Source: Wenyingzhuangia gilva
GTDB lineage: Bacteria > Bacteroidota > Bacteroidia > Flavobacteriales > Flavobacteriaceae
Assembly (NCBI RefSeq): GCF_030519655.1
Contig: NZ_JAUMIT010000001.1
Location: 124,001-188,000, forward strand
Length of the DNA stretch: 64,000 bases
Direction of reading: 5' to 3'
Below are positions 30,281 to 39,337 of the stretch, in pieces. The notes beneath the pieces were generated by a model. It was not told where the DNA came from. It did no database searches and saw nothing but the letters and a program-made list of their open reading frames with translations. The translations under genes were made by a program, and so were the position numbers. Each line of letters starts with the position of its first letter. Position 1 is the first letter of the stretch.

Positions 30281-31594
30281 CTATTCCTCGTTTACCCAAT
30301 TCAATCTATCCATTTGACTGTATTGCCACGGAGCACCATTGTTTTCTACATTGGTCATCATTGCATTTAATTCCTGAGGAGCTGCAGATTGTTCCATTAC
30401 TAAATATTGTCTCATGTCCATAATAATAGATAATGGATCAATATTTACAGGACATTCTTCTACACAAGCATTACAACTTGTACAAGCCCAAATTTCTTCT
30501 TGAGTAATATAATCATCCCCTAATAATTGCTTTCCATCATCTTGAAAAGTCCCTTTATTAGCATCTATATTTCTACCAACTTCCTCTAACCTATCACGAG
30601 TTTTCATCATAATAGCTCTTGGGGACAATTCTTTACCCGTTAAATTTGCTGGACAAACCGATGTACAACGACCACACTCTGTACAAGTGTAAGCATTCAT
30701 TAATTGCACCCAATTTAAATCGGTCACATCACTCGCTCCAAATTTTTCTGGTTCTCCTTCATCCTCGGCAGGAGCAGCATATGGATCTGCGTTAGGATCC
30801 ATCATTAATTGTACTTCTTTGGTTACATTTTTATTATTTACAAACTGACCTTTAGGCTTTAAGTTTGCATAAAACGTATTAGGGAAAGCCAATAAAATGT
30901 GTAAATGTTTTGAGTAATATAAATAGTTAAGAAAAACTAAAATTCCACAAATATGCAACCACCAAGCTGTGCGTTCAATCAGATACAATCTTTCAAAAGG
31001 AATATTTTGAAACAATGGTACAAAAAACTGACTGATGATATTTCCGGTTCCTGATTGTTGTAAATGTACATCTGTAGCATTCATTACTAAAAACAAAGTC
31101 ATTAAGACCATTTCAAAATACAGAATGTAATTTCCGTCATTTTTGGGCCAATCCGTCATTTCTTTGTTCCAAAAACGTTTGATTTTAAGTACGTTTCTAC
31201 GCAACCAAAAAACAGTTACAGATATAAAAACTAAAATGGCTAAAACCTCAAAAGTTCCTATTAAGAATCCATAAACACTTTCTCCTAAAATGGGTAAAAA
31301 TAAACGATGTGTTCCTAACAGTCCGTCTAAAACAATTTCTAAAACCTCAATATTTATAATAATAAAACCAATATAAACAATGATATGCAAAAAACCAGAA
31401 ACGGGTCTTCTTACCATTTTAGATTGCCCCAAAGCGATTCTAATCATATTTGACCATCTCTCAGATTTTTGATCAGACCTATCTATATCTTTACCCAGTT
31501 TAATATTACGAAGTAACTTTTTTACATTGTTTGCAAAAAAGTAGACTCCTACTCCTAATAAAATGGCAAAAATAATATTTGGAATAAACTGCAT
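30281..31594 (-). CDS. Membrane Fe-S oxidoreductase, 4Fe-4S dicluster
   Basis: 437 residues. Five or so N-terminal membrane helices (~5-25, 65-90, 100-125, 155-180, 205-225) resemble the heme b subunit of nitrate or heterodisulfide reductases. Then two ferredoxin clusters: CTECGRCTSVCP (~302) and CTSCNACVEECP (~366). It looks like a fusion of HdrE- and HdrD-type parts. It lies upstream of the CCG-domain gene, and together they are a candidate quinone-coupled oxidoreductase common in Bacteroidota. Confidence 0.85.
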   Translation of the reverse strand: MQFIPNIIFAILLGVGVYFFANNVKKLLRNIKLGKDIDRSDQKSERWSNMIRIALGQSKMVRRPVSGFLHIIVYIGFIIINIEVLEIVLDGLLGTHRLFLPILGESVYGFLIGTFEVLAILVFISVTVFWLRRNVLKIKRFWNKEMTDWPKNDGNYILYFEMVLMTLFLVMNATDVHLQQSGTGNIISQFFVPLFQNIPFERLYLIERTAWWLHICGILVFLNYLYYSKHLHILLAFPNTFYANLKPKGQFVNNKNVTKEVQLMMDPNADPYAAPAEDEGEPEKFGASDVTDLNWVQLMNAYTCTECGRCTSVCPANLTGKELSPRAIMMKTRDRLEEVGRNIDANKGTFQDDGKQLLGDDYITQEEIWACTSCNACVEECPVNIDPLSIIMDMRQYLVMEQSAAPQELNAMMTNVENNGAPWQYSQMDRLNWVNEE

Positions 31595-31599
31595 AGTTT

Positions 31600-32565
31600 T
31601 TAGTTTTCTTTAGTTTCTTCTGATTCCTCGTATTTTCTTTCTTTTTTTCCAAAGATAGAGAAGTGAACAAATCTTTTTGGATGCTCTTTTACATCTCTCA
31701 ACAATTCTTCCAACTCCTTACTAGCAGCTTCTAAATTGTTATATAAATTTTCATCTTTAGCCAACAAACCTATAGTTCCTTGTCCGGCTTGAATTCCAGC
31801 AGTAATGCTATCTAAATGAGAAGCGGTTCTGTTAATTTTTTCTGAAATAGCTAATATTTTAATTTGTGCTAAAGAATCCGAAAAAGTTTTTAAGTTCTTT
31901 GTAGTATTCTTGATGTTACTAAAAGTAGCATTCATATTCTGCTGATTACTCTCAATCATTACCTCCACAGATGCTGAAGTATTTTTTAAGCTAGCCATGA
32001 TTACATTTAAATTTTCAAAACTTGTATTTAAATTTTCTATGGTTTGCTTATTTAACAAAGCATTTAAATTGGCTGTAACCGAATCTATATTTACAATTAC
32101 ATTCTCTACTTTAGATTGTAGGGGATTTAATTTATTGGTGATCGATGAAAAAATATCAGATTCTATTTCTCCTTTTAAATAATCACCAGGTTCAGCTTCT
32201 TCTCCATCATACGATGGGATAATTGCCAATGATTTGCCTCCCATTAATCCACCACTATAGATTTTTGCAATAGATTTTTTTGAAAAATGTAAATCTTCTT
32301 CAATGGTAAACTCTACAATTAACTGACCTTTTTTTTCAGGGTCATCACTAAAACGAATATCTAAAATTTTACCTACTGTAAAACCATTTACAGTCACAGC
32401 ACTAGATTTTTTTAATCCGTTAATGTTCTTATAAGTTGTGTAATAACTGCTTAAACCACCGTTAAACAGATTTCTGCCTTTTAGGAAACTAAAGCCCCAA
32501 TAAAACAATGCTAATATTACCAGTGCAGCAACACCTGCCTTTAATTCTCTAGAAATTTTTATCAT
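31600..32565 (-). CDS. MlaD/MCE-domain lipid-transport protein
   Basis: 321 residues from the ATG at 32565 (a TTG 15 bp upstream is less likely). One membrane anchor (~9-28) is followed by the MCE domain (~35-115: YTTYKNINGLKKSSAVTVNG, then VGKILDI). A long helical, coiled-coil part (~130-270) would form the tube or stalk. It binds phospholipid between the membranes. No MlaE or MlaF partner is next to it. It lies 5 bp from the Fe-S gene and 20 bp from the amidase gene. Confidence 0.9.
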   Translation of the reverse strand: MIKISRELKAGVAALVILALFYWGFSFLKGRNLFNGGLSSYYTTYKNINGLKKSSAVTVNGFTVGKILDIRFSDDPEKKGQLIVEFTIEEDLHFSKKSIAKIYSGGLMGGKSLAIIPSYDGEEAEPGDYLKGEIESDIFSSITNKLNPLQSKVENVIVNIDSVTANLNALLNKQTIENLNTSFENLNVIMASLKNTSASVEVMIESNQQNMNATFSNIKNTTKNLKTFSDSLAQIKILAISEKINRTASHLDSITAGIQAGQGTIGLLAKDENLYNNLEAASKELEELLRDVKEHPKRFVHFSIFGKKERKYEESEETKEN

Positions 32566-32585
32566 GGAACGAAAATACAAAATAT

Positions 32586-34022
32586 TTAATTTGTTTGCCT
32601 TTTCAAGGCCTCTTTTAGCGTGATTCTTTCATCATTTAAAAAAGCCACTACAAAAGCTGAGCTGTATTTTTTAGATTTTGCAGAGGCTAAATACTTCTTT
32701 GCTTGGTCGTAACTGCTTGTTTTTCCTAAATAATATTTATAATAATTCCCAACTTTAACAGCTTCTACTTCATCCAATCCTTTAAAATTAGAGGGGCTTG
32801 TACTGATTTTATTTGTTGATGAAGCTATTTGAACTTTGTAATACACCTTAGAAACAGCATTATTAACAACTTTTGGAGTGGCTAATTGTTCTGTTATGGA
32901 ATGTGGTGTCGCTTTTACCTCATCATTAAAACCAACAACAAAGGCGGTTTTATAACCTTTTGATTTGGCTAATGACAATCCTGTATTTGCTTCTTGTTTG
33001 TTGTTGTATCTTCCTAAATAATATTTGTAAAAGCCATCAACCTGAACTCTTTCTACATCTTTTAATCCTTTAAAATTATAAGAAGATGTACTAATTCTAT
33101 TTTTACTAGAAGCCAATTGAACTTTATAATAAGTCCCTATATTTTCTGAAGCACTAGCAACATTACTCGTGTTTGGACTACTGATAACATCTCCATCATA
33201 AAAATCATTTGCAGCTACGTTCAACTGTTGTCTTTGTAAATATTTCTGCACAGACTTAGCTATGGAACTTGCCATTTGTTGCTGTCCCGCAGCAGAATAT
33301 AAATATTGACCTTCAATTCTATTAGTTAAAAATCCCGTTTCTATCAATACACTTGGCATATATGTTTGATACAATACCACAAAACCAGCTTGCTTTACTC
33401 CTCGATTGACTCTATTTAAAGATTTTTCAAACTCAGTTTGAATCAAACTAGCTAACAATAAACTTTGATCTAAGTTTTCTTCTTGTTCCAATGATAGTCC
33501 TATTACTGAGGTTGGATTGCTAGGATCAAAACCCTGATAACGCTCTTGGTGATTTTCTTCTTGTAAGATTACCTCGTTCTCCGCCTTTGCAACTCTAAAA
33601 TTTCTATCATTTCCTTTTAAAGAAAGCACCCACGTTTCTGCTCCTATTGCTTGACTGGTATGTGCATTACAATGTACTGACACGAATAAATCTGCATCCG
33701 CATCATTGGCTATATCTCCTCTTTTCCATAAATCAACAAAAACATCCGTAGTTCGGGTATACATTACCTTAACACCAGGAATAGTAGATAGTATTTTACC
33801 TGTTTTTAAGACGATATTTAGGGCTACATCTTTTTCTTTTGCTCCTTTGTATCCTACTTTACCCGGATCTTTCCCTCCATGACCAGCATCTAGCACCACA
33901 ATAAAACCTTCATGTTTTTGGGCAGAAACATCTGTTATCATTGAGCTAAAGAGCACAATAAACACAACACTTATGCGTATTAAAGAAAAGTTCTGATATT
34001 TAAATATGGGAATCAATTTCAT
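32586..34022 (-). CDS. N-acetylmuramoyl-L-alanine amidase with two SPOR-like repeats
   Basis: 478 residues from the ATG at 34022. Signal peptide to ~34. The zinc amidase_3 domain (~40-265) has VVLDAGHGGKDPG (His ligand), FVSVHCNAH and VLIETGFLTN (catalytic Glu). Two SPOR-like repeats follow at ~297-365 and ~392-465, each starting YYKVQ(L/I)ASS and containing YKYYLG, expected to bind denuded glycan at division sites. It cuts peptide side chains from peptidoglycan. It is divergent from lptD. Confidence 0.92.
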   Translation of the reverse strand: MKLIPIFKYQNFSLIRISVVFIVLFSSMITDVSAQKHEGFIVVLDAGHGGKDPGKVGYKGAKEKDVALNIVLKTGKILSTIPGVKVMYTRTTDVFVDLWKRGDIANDADADLFVSVHCNAHTSQAIGAETWVLSLKGNDRNFRVAKAENEVILQEENHQERYQGFDPSNPTSVIGLSLEQEENLDQSLLLASLIQTEFEKSLNRVNRGVKQAGFVVLYQTYMPSVLIETGFLTNRIEGQYLYSAAGQQQMASSIAKSVQKYLQRQQLNVAANDFYDGDVISSPNTSNVASASENIGTYYKVQLASSKNRISTSSYNFKGLKDVERVQVDGFYKYYLGRYNNKQEANTGLSLAKSKGYKTAFVVGFNDEVKATPHSITEQLATPKVVNNAVSKVYYKVQIASSTNKISTSPSNFKGLDEVEAVKVGNYYKYYLGKTSSYDQAKKYLASAKSKKYSSAFVVAFLNDERITLKEALKRQTN

Positions 34023-34106
34023 CAATAAAATTTAATTATTTTTGGACTTTTAAATTGGCATCCATATTGTTGTCAATTGGACTAGACAAAAATAGGACTT
34101 AAAGCA

Positions 34107-36824
34107 TTGCAAACAAATAGACTTTACATTCTTTTATTAGTTTTATTCATGTGCTTAAGTAGTTTACCTGCTAAAGCTCAGGATAAAACTACAGATACTA
34201 ATATTTTAACGCAAGCTAAAGATTCTATTGTGCAAAACGATAGCATACCTGCTATTAAAAATGATAGTATTGTTGCCATACAAAACGACAGTATTCCCAA
34301 CATTGCTAATGATAGCATTGTTACTCCTAAGAAAAAAGAAGCCATAGAGGATATTATAGAACACTCTGCCAAAGGGTATATTGAAGAAGATATTCCAAAT
34401 AAAAAGGTTTATTTATATGATGAAGCCCATGTAGTTTACGGAGAAAACGAAATTACTGCTGGTCAAATTTTAATTGATTACAACACCAATACCTTTCAAG
34501 CAAGAGGAATTCCCGATGAAAAAGGAAAATATTCTCAATTACCTGTTTTTAAAACCACTGGTAATGAAACCACTCAAGATTCATTAATTTCTAATTACAA
34601 AACCAAAAAAGCCATTATTTATGGTTTAGAAACGGAACAAAACGGAATTAACACCTTAGGTCAGAAAACAAAAAGAGTAAACGATTCTACCATTTTTGTG
34701 CGTAATATTATTTTTACAACCTCAGATCCAAGACATCCAGATTATTACTTAAAAACTACCAAAGCAAAAGTAGTTCCAGGTAAAAAAATTATTACAGGAG
34801 CTACTAATTTAGTCATTGCTGATGTACCCACTCCTGCTATTTTCCCATTTGCTTATTTTCCATTAACTAAAAATAGAACCTCTGGTATTATTTTCCCAAC
34901 TTATGGAGAATCTTTTAACCAAGGATTTTTCTTACAAAATGGAGGTTATTATTTAGCGCTTAACGATTATTTTGATTTAAAACTTACTGCCGATATTTAT
35001 TCTAATAGTAGCTGGGGAATTAATGCCGCTTCAAGTTATCGAGTAAGATATAAGTTTAGTGGAAATTTTAGTTTTAATTACGATAATCTTATTAGCGGAA
35101 TTGAAGGTTTTTCTAGCTATAGTGTTGCCAAAAACTTTAACTTAAGATGGTCTCATAGTCAAGACAGTAAAGCTTCTCCTAATAGTAGATTTTCTGCCTC
35201 TGTAAACTTAGGTAGTAGTCAATATTTTAGGCAGTCTGTTAATGAAACTAACAATGGTTTAGGATTGACCAACACTTTAAGTTCTTCTGTTTCTTATTAT
35301 CAAGATTTTGTTGGAACTCCTTTTAACATGAGTCTTTCTGCTAACCACAGACAAAATACAAACACAAAAGATGTCTATTTAACACTCCCATCTTTACAGT
35401 TAAACATGGACAGACAATACCCGTTTGCTCCTAAAAATGGAACCAAAAAAAATGCTTTTCAAAGAATTGGTCTTACCTATTCTTTGAAAGCTGACAATCA
35501 AGTAACCACTACTGAAGATGAATTTTTTAGTAGCAAAATGTTTGACAAAGCAAAAAATGGGGCTCAACACAATGTAAGTATGAGTACCAACATGAAACTG
35601 TTTAAATATTTTTCTTTATCGCCTAGTATGAGTTATAGAGAAGTTTGGTATTTAGATAAAATTCACAAAGAATATGATCCTATAGAAAATAAAGTTGTGA
35701 CAGATACTATTTCTGGGTTCAATGCCTTTAGAGATTACAGTGCATCAACATCATTAAGTACCACTATTTATGGAATGTTTAAGTTTAAAAACAGCAATTT
35801 AAAAGCCATTAGACATACCATGAGACCTTCTGTTTCTTATAGCTACAGACCTGATTTTGGTTTTTATTATGAAGAGGTACAAAAAAATGCTGCTGCAACA
35901 ACTTTTGAAACTTATTCAAAATTTGATAACGGAATTTATGGAGGTCCTTCCAGAGGAGTTTCAAACTCATTAGGATTTAGTTTGGCCAATACCTTAGAAG
36001 GAAAAGTAGCCAATAAAGATGATTTAGAAGGCGAGGATAAAAAAATCACCATTTTAAACTCATTAAATATGAGTACCAGTTATAATTTTACTGCAGAAAG
36101 TTTTAAACTTTCTCCTGTAAACTTAACGGCAGGGACAACCATTCTAAAAAAAATGAACCTAAACTTTGGAGCATCTTTAGACCCTTATGCTTTAAAACCT
36201 AACGCAACCACTGGTAAAATAGAAAGAGTTGATGCTTTGAGTTATAAAAACGGAGGTCCTTTACTTAGAATGACCAGAGCTAACTTTACCACAGGGTATT
36301 CCTTTTCTAACAAGGATTTTGAAAAGAAAAAAGAGGGAGTCACTACAGAAGAAGAGGAAGACCCAACAGCTTATGATCAAGATCTGTTTGGTGCAGACCA
36401 ACAAAACACCAATGATTTTTCTGTAAATCCAGAGGACGAAACAAATACCCAAAAAGAAACAGAAGAAACTACTGACTTACCTCAATATATCTCTGCCATG
36501 CCTTGGAATTTACGTTTCTCATTTTCTACCAATTATACCAACAGTTTGGGTGAGAAAAAAATTTCATCTGCTTCTTTAATGTTTTCTGGTGATGTAGAAT
36601 TAAGTCCAGGATGGAAAGTTGGAGCCTCCTCTGGTTATGATTTCATCAATGGTGGTATTACTTACACCAATTTAAGATTTACGAGAGATTTAAGAAGTTG
36701 GAGTATGAACTTTAACTGGGTTCCTATTGGAAATTATAGTTCTTACTATTTCTTTATCGGAGTTAAATCTTCTGTATTGAGTGATTTAAAATGGGACAAA
36801 CGTAACGTTAACAGAGATTTTTAA
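34107..36824 (+). CDS. lptD: LPS assembly outer-membrane protein LptD
   Basis: 905 residues, Bacteroidota type. Start TTG at 34107; only non-start codons lie between it and the upstream stop. Signal peptide to ~25. Residues 43-74 are four copies of an octapeptide with core NDSI. The OstA/jellyroll part (~95-250) reads KVYLYDEAHVVYGENEITAG (opening strands). The barrel occupies ~255-905 (PFAYFPLTKNRTSGIIFP at its start). It inserts lipopolysaccharide into the outer leaflet. Its end overlaps the convergent cdaA by 4 bp. Confidence 0.92.
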   Translation: MQTNRLYILLLVLFMCLSSLPAKAQDKTTDTNILTQAKDSIVQNDSIPAIKNDSIVAIQNDSIPNIANDSIVTPKKKEAIEDIIEHSAKGYIEEDIPNKKVYLYDEAHVVYGENEITAGQILIDYNTNTFQARGIPDEKGKYSQLPVFKTTGNETTQDSLISNYKTKKAIIYGLETEQNGINTLGQKTKRVNDSTIFVRNIIFTTSDPRHPDYYLKTTKAKVVPGKKIITGATNLVIADVPTPAIFPFAYFPLTKNRTSGIIFPTYGESFNQGFFLQNGGYYLALNDYFDLKLTADIYSNSSWGINAASSYRVRYKFSGNFSFNYDNLISGIEGFSSYSVAKNFNLRWSHSQDSKASPNSRFSASVNLGSSQYFRQSVNETNNGLGLTNTLSSSVSYYQDFVGTPFNMSLSANHRQNTNTKDVYLTLPSLQLNMDRQYPFAPKNGTKKNAFQRIGLTYSLKADNQVTTTEDEFFSSKMFDKAKNGAQHNVSMSTNMKLFKYFSLSPSMSYREVWYLDKIHKEYDPIENKVVTDTISGFNAFRDYSASTSLSTTIYGMFKFKNSNLKAIRHTMRPSVSYSYRPDFGFYYEEVQKNAAATTFETYSKFDNGIYGGPSRGVSNSLGFSLANTLEGKVANKDDLEGEDKKITILNSLNMSTSYNFTAESFKLSPVNLTAGTTILKKMNLNFGASLDPYALKPNATTGKIERVDALSYKNGGPLLRMTRANFTTGYSFSNKDFEKKKEGVTTEEEEDPTAYDQDLFGADQQNTNDFSVNPEDETNTQKETEETTDLPQYISAMPWNLRFSFSTNYTNSLGEKKISSASLMFSGDVELSPGWKVGASSGYDFINGGITYTNLRFTRDLRSWSMNFNWVPIGNYSSYYFFIGVKSSVLSDLKWDKRNVNRDF

Positions 36825-37594
36825 CTTAGGTACATTCTAATTTTTTCTTGCAACTCATTAGTAGTGCTATACAATTCAAAAGCACCATCAATAATAAAAG
36901 ATATTTCTCCTGTTTCTTCAGAAACCACCAAACACATAGCATCTGTTTTTTCAGTAACTCCAATAGCAGCTCTGTGTCTTAATCCAAACCTACTTGGCAA
37001 TTTTTTCTCTGACAAAGGCAACACAACTCTTGTGGCTACCACATAGTTTTCTTTTACAATAATAGCACCATCGTGTAACGGGCTATTTTTATAAAAAATA
37101 CTTTCTAGAATAGGAATATTAATTTCAATATTCATGCTGTCTCCTTTTTCACTTAAAAAATCAAGACTATTATTTCTTTCAATTACAATTAGAGCTCCTG
37201 TTCTAGAAACACCAAATTTTTCGCAAGCCATCACCAAAGCTTCTACATCAACATCAATAGATATTTCTGCTTTTAAAAACTTTAATTGGTTAATGAAATT
37301 TCTTTTGCTTTTAAAATTTGTCGATCCTAACATCAGCAAAAACTTACGCATTTCTGGATGAAAAATAATAATCAACGCAATGGCTCCACCACTTATTAAA
37401 GTTCCTAATAAAGAACTAAACATTTCCATGTGTAAGGCCTCAGTAACTTTATATATTAAAAACACAATGGCAATACCAATAAAAATATTAATGGCCACTG
37501 TACCTTTTAACAACTTATATACGTTAAATAACAAAAAGGCTACTAAAAGAATATCTAGCAGATCAATAAAAGTAAATTCCAAAAAACTGAACAC
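36821..37594 (-). CDS. cdaA: Diadenylate cyclase CdaA
   Basis: 257 residues. Three membrane helices (~8-28, 33-52, 58-80) then the DisA_N domain with the catalytic motifs DGAIIV (~173) and GLRHRAAIG (~203). It makes cyclic di-AMP from ATP, a messenger tied to potassium and turgor. The start is GTG at 37594; TTG at 37582 would give a form beginning MEFTFID and is equally possible. Confidence 0.93.
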   Translation of the reverse strand: MFSFLEFTFIDLLDILLVAFLLFNVYKLLKGTVAINIFIGIAIVFLIYKVTEALHMEMFSSLLGTLISGGAIALIIIFHPEMRKFLLMLGSTNFKSKRNFINQLKFLKAEISIDVDVEALVMACEKFGVSRTGALIVIERNNSLDFLSEKGDSMNIEINIPILESIFYKNSPLHDGAIIVKENYVVATRVVLPLSEKKLPSRFGLRHRAAIGVTEKTDAMCLVVSEETGEISFIIDGAFELYSTTNELQEKIRMYLS

Positions 37595-37696
37595 AGGCTT
37601 GTTTTTATATTGCTTGCCTAAAAGTAATCATTTTTAAAGAAACTCATATTTTGACACCTAAAAACTAACATTTATATTCGCTTAAAATATTTTACA

Positions 37697-38212
37697 ATGG
37701 ATGAAATTCTAGAAATCCTTAAATACACCCTTCCATCAGTAATTACTGGTGGTGTAGCTGCTTACTTTTTAAAGCAATATGTTTTTATGGAGAATAACAA
37801 ACGAAAGTTTGAAATGCTGAATGATAAAAAGAAACAAAGTTTACCCATAAGACTTCAGGCTTATGAAAGAATGACCTTGTTTTTAGAACGTATAAATATC
37901 ACAAATCTTGCTTACAGAATTGATCCAGAAACATTCAATAAAATTGAATACGCCAAATTATTGATTGCTCAAATAAATGCTGAATTTGAACACAATTTGG
38001 TACAGCAAATTTATGTAAGTCCCGATTGTTGGACATTAATTGTAAACACCAAAACCACTATTTTAAATAATATTACCGCTTACAGCATGCACGATAATTT
38101 AACGAGTGGAAAAGATTTACAACAAGAATTAATTAAAATTGGAAAAGAAGGCCCATCCCCCACACAAATTGCCCAACAATACATTCAAAAAGAAGTACAA
38201 ACTATTTTATAA
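37697..38212 (+). CDS. Conserved flavobacterial protein, unknown role
   Basis: 171 residues. One N-terminal membrane helix (~8-27, LPSVITGGVAAYFLKQYVF) followed by a basic helical cytoplasmic part (NNKRKFEMLNDKKKQ). LPIRLQAYERMTLFLERI and PDCWTLIVNTKTTI are the most conserved-looking stretches. It lies between cdaA (divergent) and the B12 region, ended by a strong terminator. No function can be proposed. Confidence 0.8.
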   Translation: MDEILEILKYTLPSVITGGVAAYFLKQYVFMENNKRKFEMLNDKKKQSLPIRLQAYERMTLFLERINITNLAYRIDPETFNKIEYAKLLIAQINAEFEHNLVQQIYVSPDCWTLIVNTKTTILNNITAYSMHDNLTSGKDLQQELIKIGKEGPSPTQIAQQYIQKEVQTIL

Positions 38213-38215
38213 ACA

Positions 38216-38245
38216 AAAAGCCCATGCAAATTTGCATGGGCTTTT
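38216..38245. terminator. Bidirectional terminator, perfect palindrome
   Basis: AAAAGCCCATGCAAA and its exact reverse complement, 15-bp arms, no loop. It separates the unknown gene (plus) from the BtuG-like gene (minus), which converge. Confidence 0.85.
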
Positions 38246-38269
38246 CTCTTCTTCATAGCAACTCACCAA

Positions 38270-39331
38270 TTACTCAGTAAAGTAAATTTTTGAAGCTCCT
38301 AAAGCTACTTTTGTTGTAAACACTTTTTCTTTGGTACTTAAATCAAATACATAAAGATTACTTTGAGCAGTAAAGTTTGCTTCTACACCATATAGGTTTC
38401 CGTTTTTAACTGCCATTCCATATAAACTTTGAGATATTAATGCTTTAGTTGGTAAAGTCTCTTCTCCTGAATTCACTTTATAAACCCCTCCTGATAGGTA
38501 ATAATATATTTGTCCGTTGTCATAAGTCATTAAACTAGGATGCTCCCCTTCTTCAAACTCTATCGTTTTCGTTATTGTATTAGTAGTAGTATTTATAATA
38601 TGTATAGCTGCTTTTGTTTCACTTTTTATAGTTGGCCATGGATCATAAACAATACTACCTTCCGATAGAACTAACAAATCTCCATTATTATTTAACAACA
38701 ACTCATCTGGATTGTCTTTCACTGTAATTTCAACAACATCATCAGTAGCTGTATCAATTACAGAAACAACATTATTTGTTCCATATGCCCCTTTGTGAGA
38801 TACATATAGCTTATTTCCTTTGGCAACAATTTGTTCAGGACCATTTGCTACAGAAATTGTTTTTTCAACAGTATTGGTATTTAAATTTGCAACAGCAATA
38901 TAATCATCTTCTGTGTTATATGGATCTCCCCAATTGGTAATATATCCCTTATCTCCTACAACAGTCATAAAACGGGGAGTGTTTAAATCAGTTTTAATTT
39001 CTCCAGTTTTAATAAAAGTTTTTTTATCAACCATTGTAACCGTATTGGCATTATCTACAATAATAAAAGCACTATTTTCATTAAAAGCCATAGATTGTAA
39101 ATATGTTCCCAACTGAGTTCCGTTAGCACTTAAATAAATAAATTGATATTTTGATGTTTGGTCTGATGACAAATAAGTAACAGAACCTGTTCCTGCTCCC
39201 GATCCTTCTCCGCTGATTAAAATTCCATTAGAATAATCTCTATTTACTAACTCTATAGAATCATCATTATTACATGATACGATAATAAGAGCAATAACTA
39301 AAAGCTTTAGTATTTGTTTGGTAGTTTTCAT
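38270..39331 (-). CDS. btuG: BtuG-like surface lipoprotein, beta-propeller
   Basis: 353 residues. Lipoprotein signal with Cys20 in LIIVSC, followed by NNDD, acidic residues near the lipid Cys as in surface-exported Bacteroidota lipoproteins. The rest is a YncE-like propeller with repeated blades (TKYQFIYLSANG, NTVTMVDKKTF, NTVEKTISVANGPEQIV, DVVEITVKDNPDELLL). BtuG of Bacteroides is such a propeller, caps BtuB and takes vitamin B12 with very high affinity. Here the gene follows a BtuB-like receptor by 6 bp, both behind a cobalamin riboswitch, which makes the role probable though the sequence link is by architecture and context. Confidence 0.8.
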   Translation of the reverse strand: MKTTKQILKLLVIALIIVSCNNDDSIELVNRDYSNGILISGEGSGAGTGSVTYLSSDQTSKYQFIYLSANGTQLGTYLQSMAFNENSAFIIVDNANTVTMVDKKTFIKTGEIKTDLNTPRFMTVVGDKGYITNWGDPYNTEDDYIAVANLNTNTVEKTISVANGPEQIVAKGNKLYVSHKGAYGTNNVVSVIDTATDDVVEITVKDNPDELLLNNNGDLLVLSEGSIVYDPWPTIKSETKAAIHIINTTTNTITKTIEFEEGEHPSLMTYDNGQIYYYLSGGVYKVNSGEETLPTKALISQSLYGMAVKNGNLYGVEANFTAQSNLYVFDLSTKEKVFTTKVALGASKIYFTE

Positions 39332-39337
39332 TTAATT

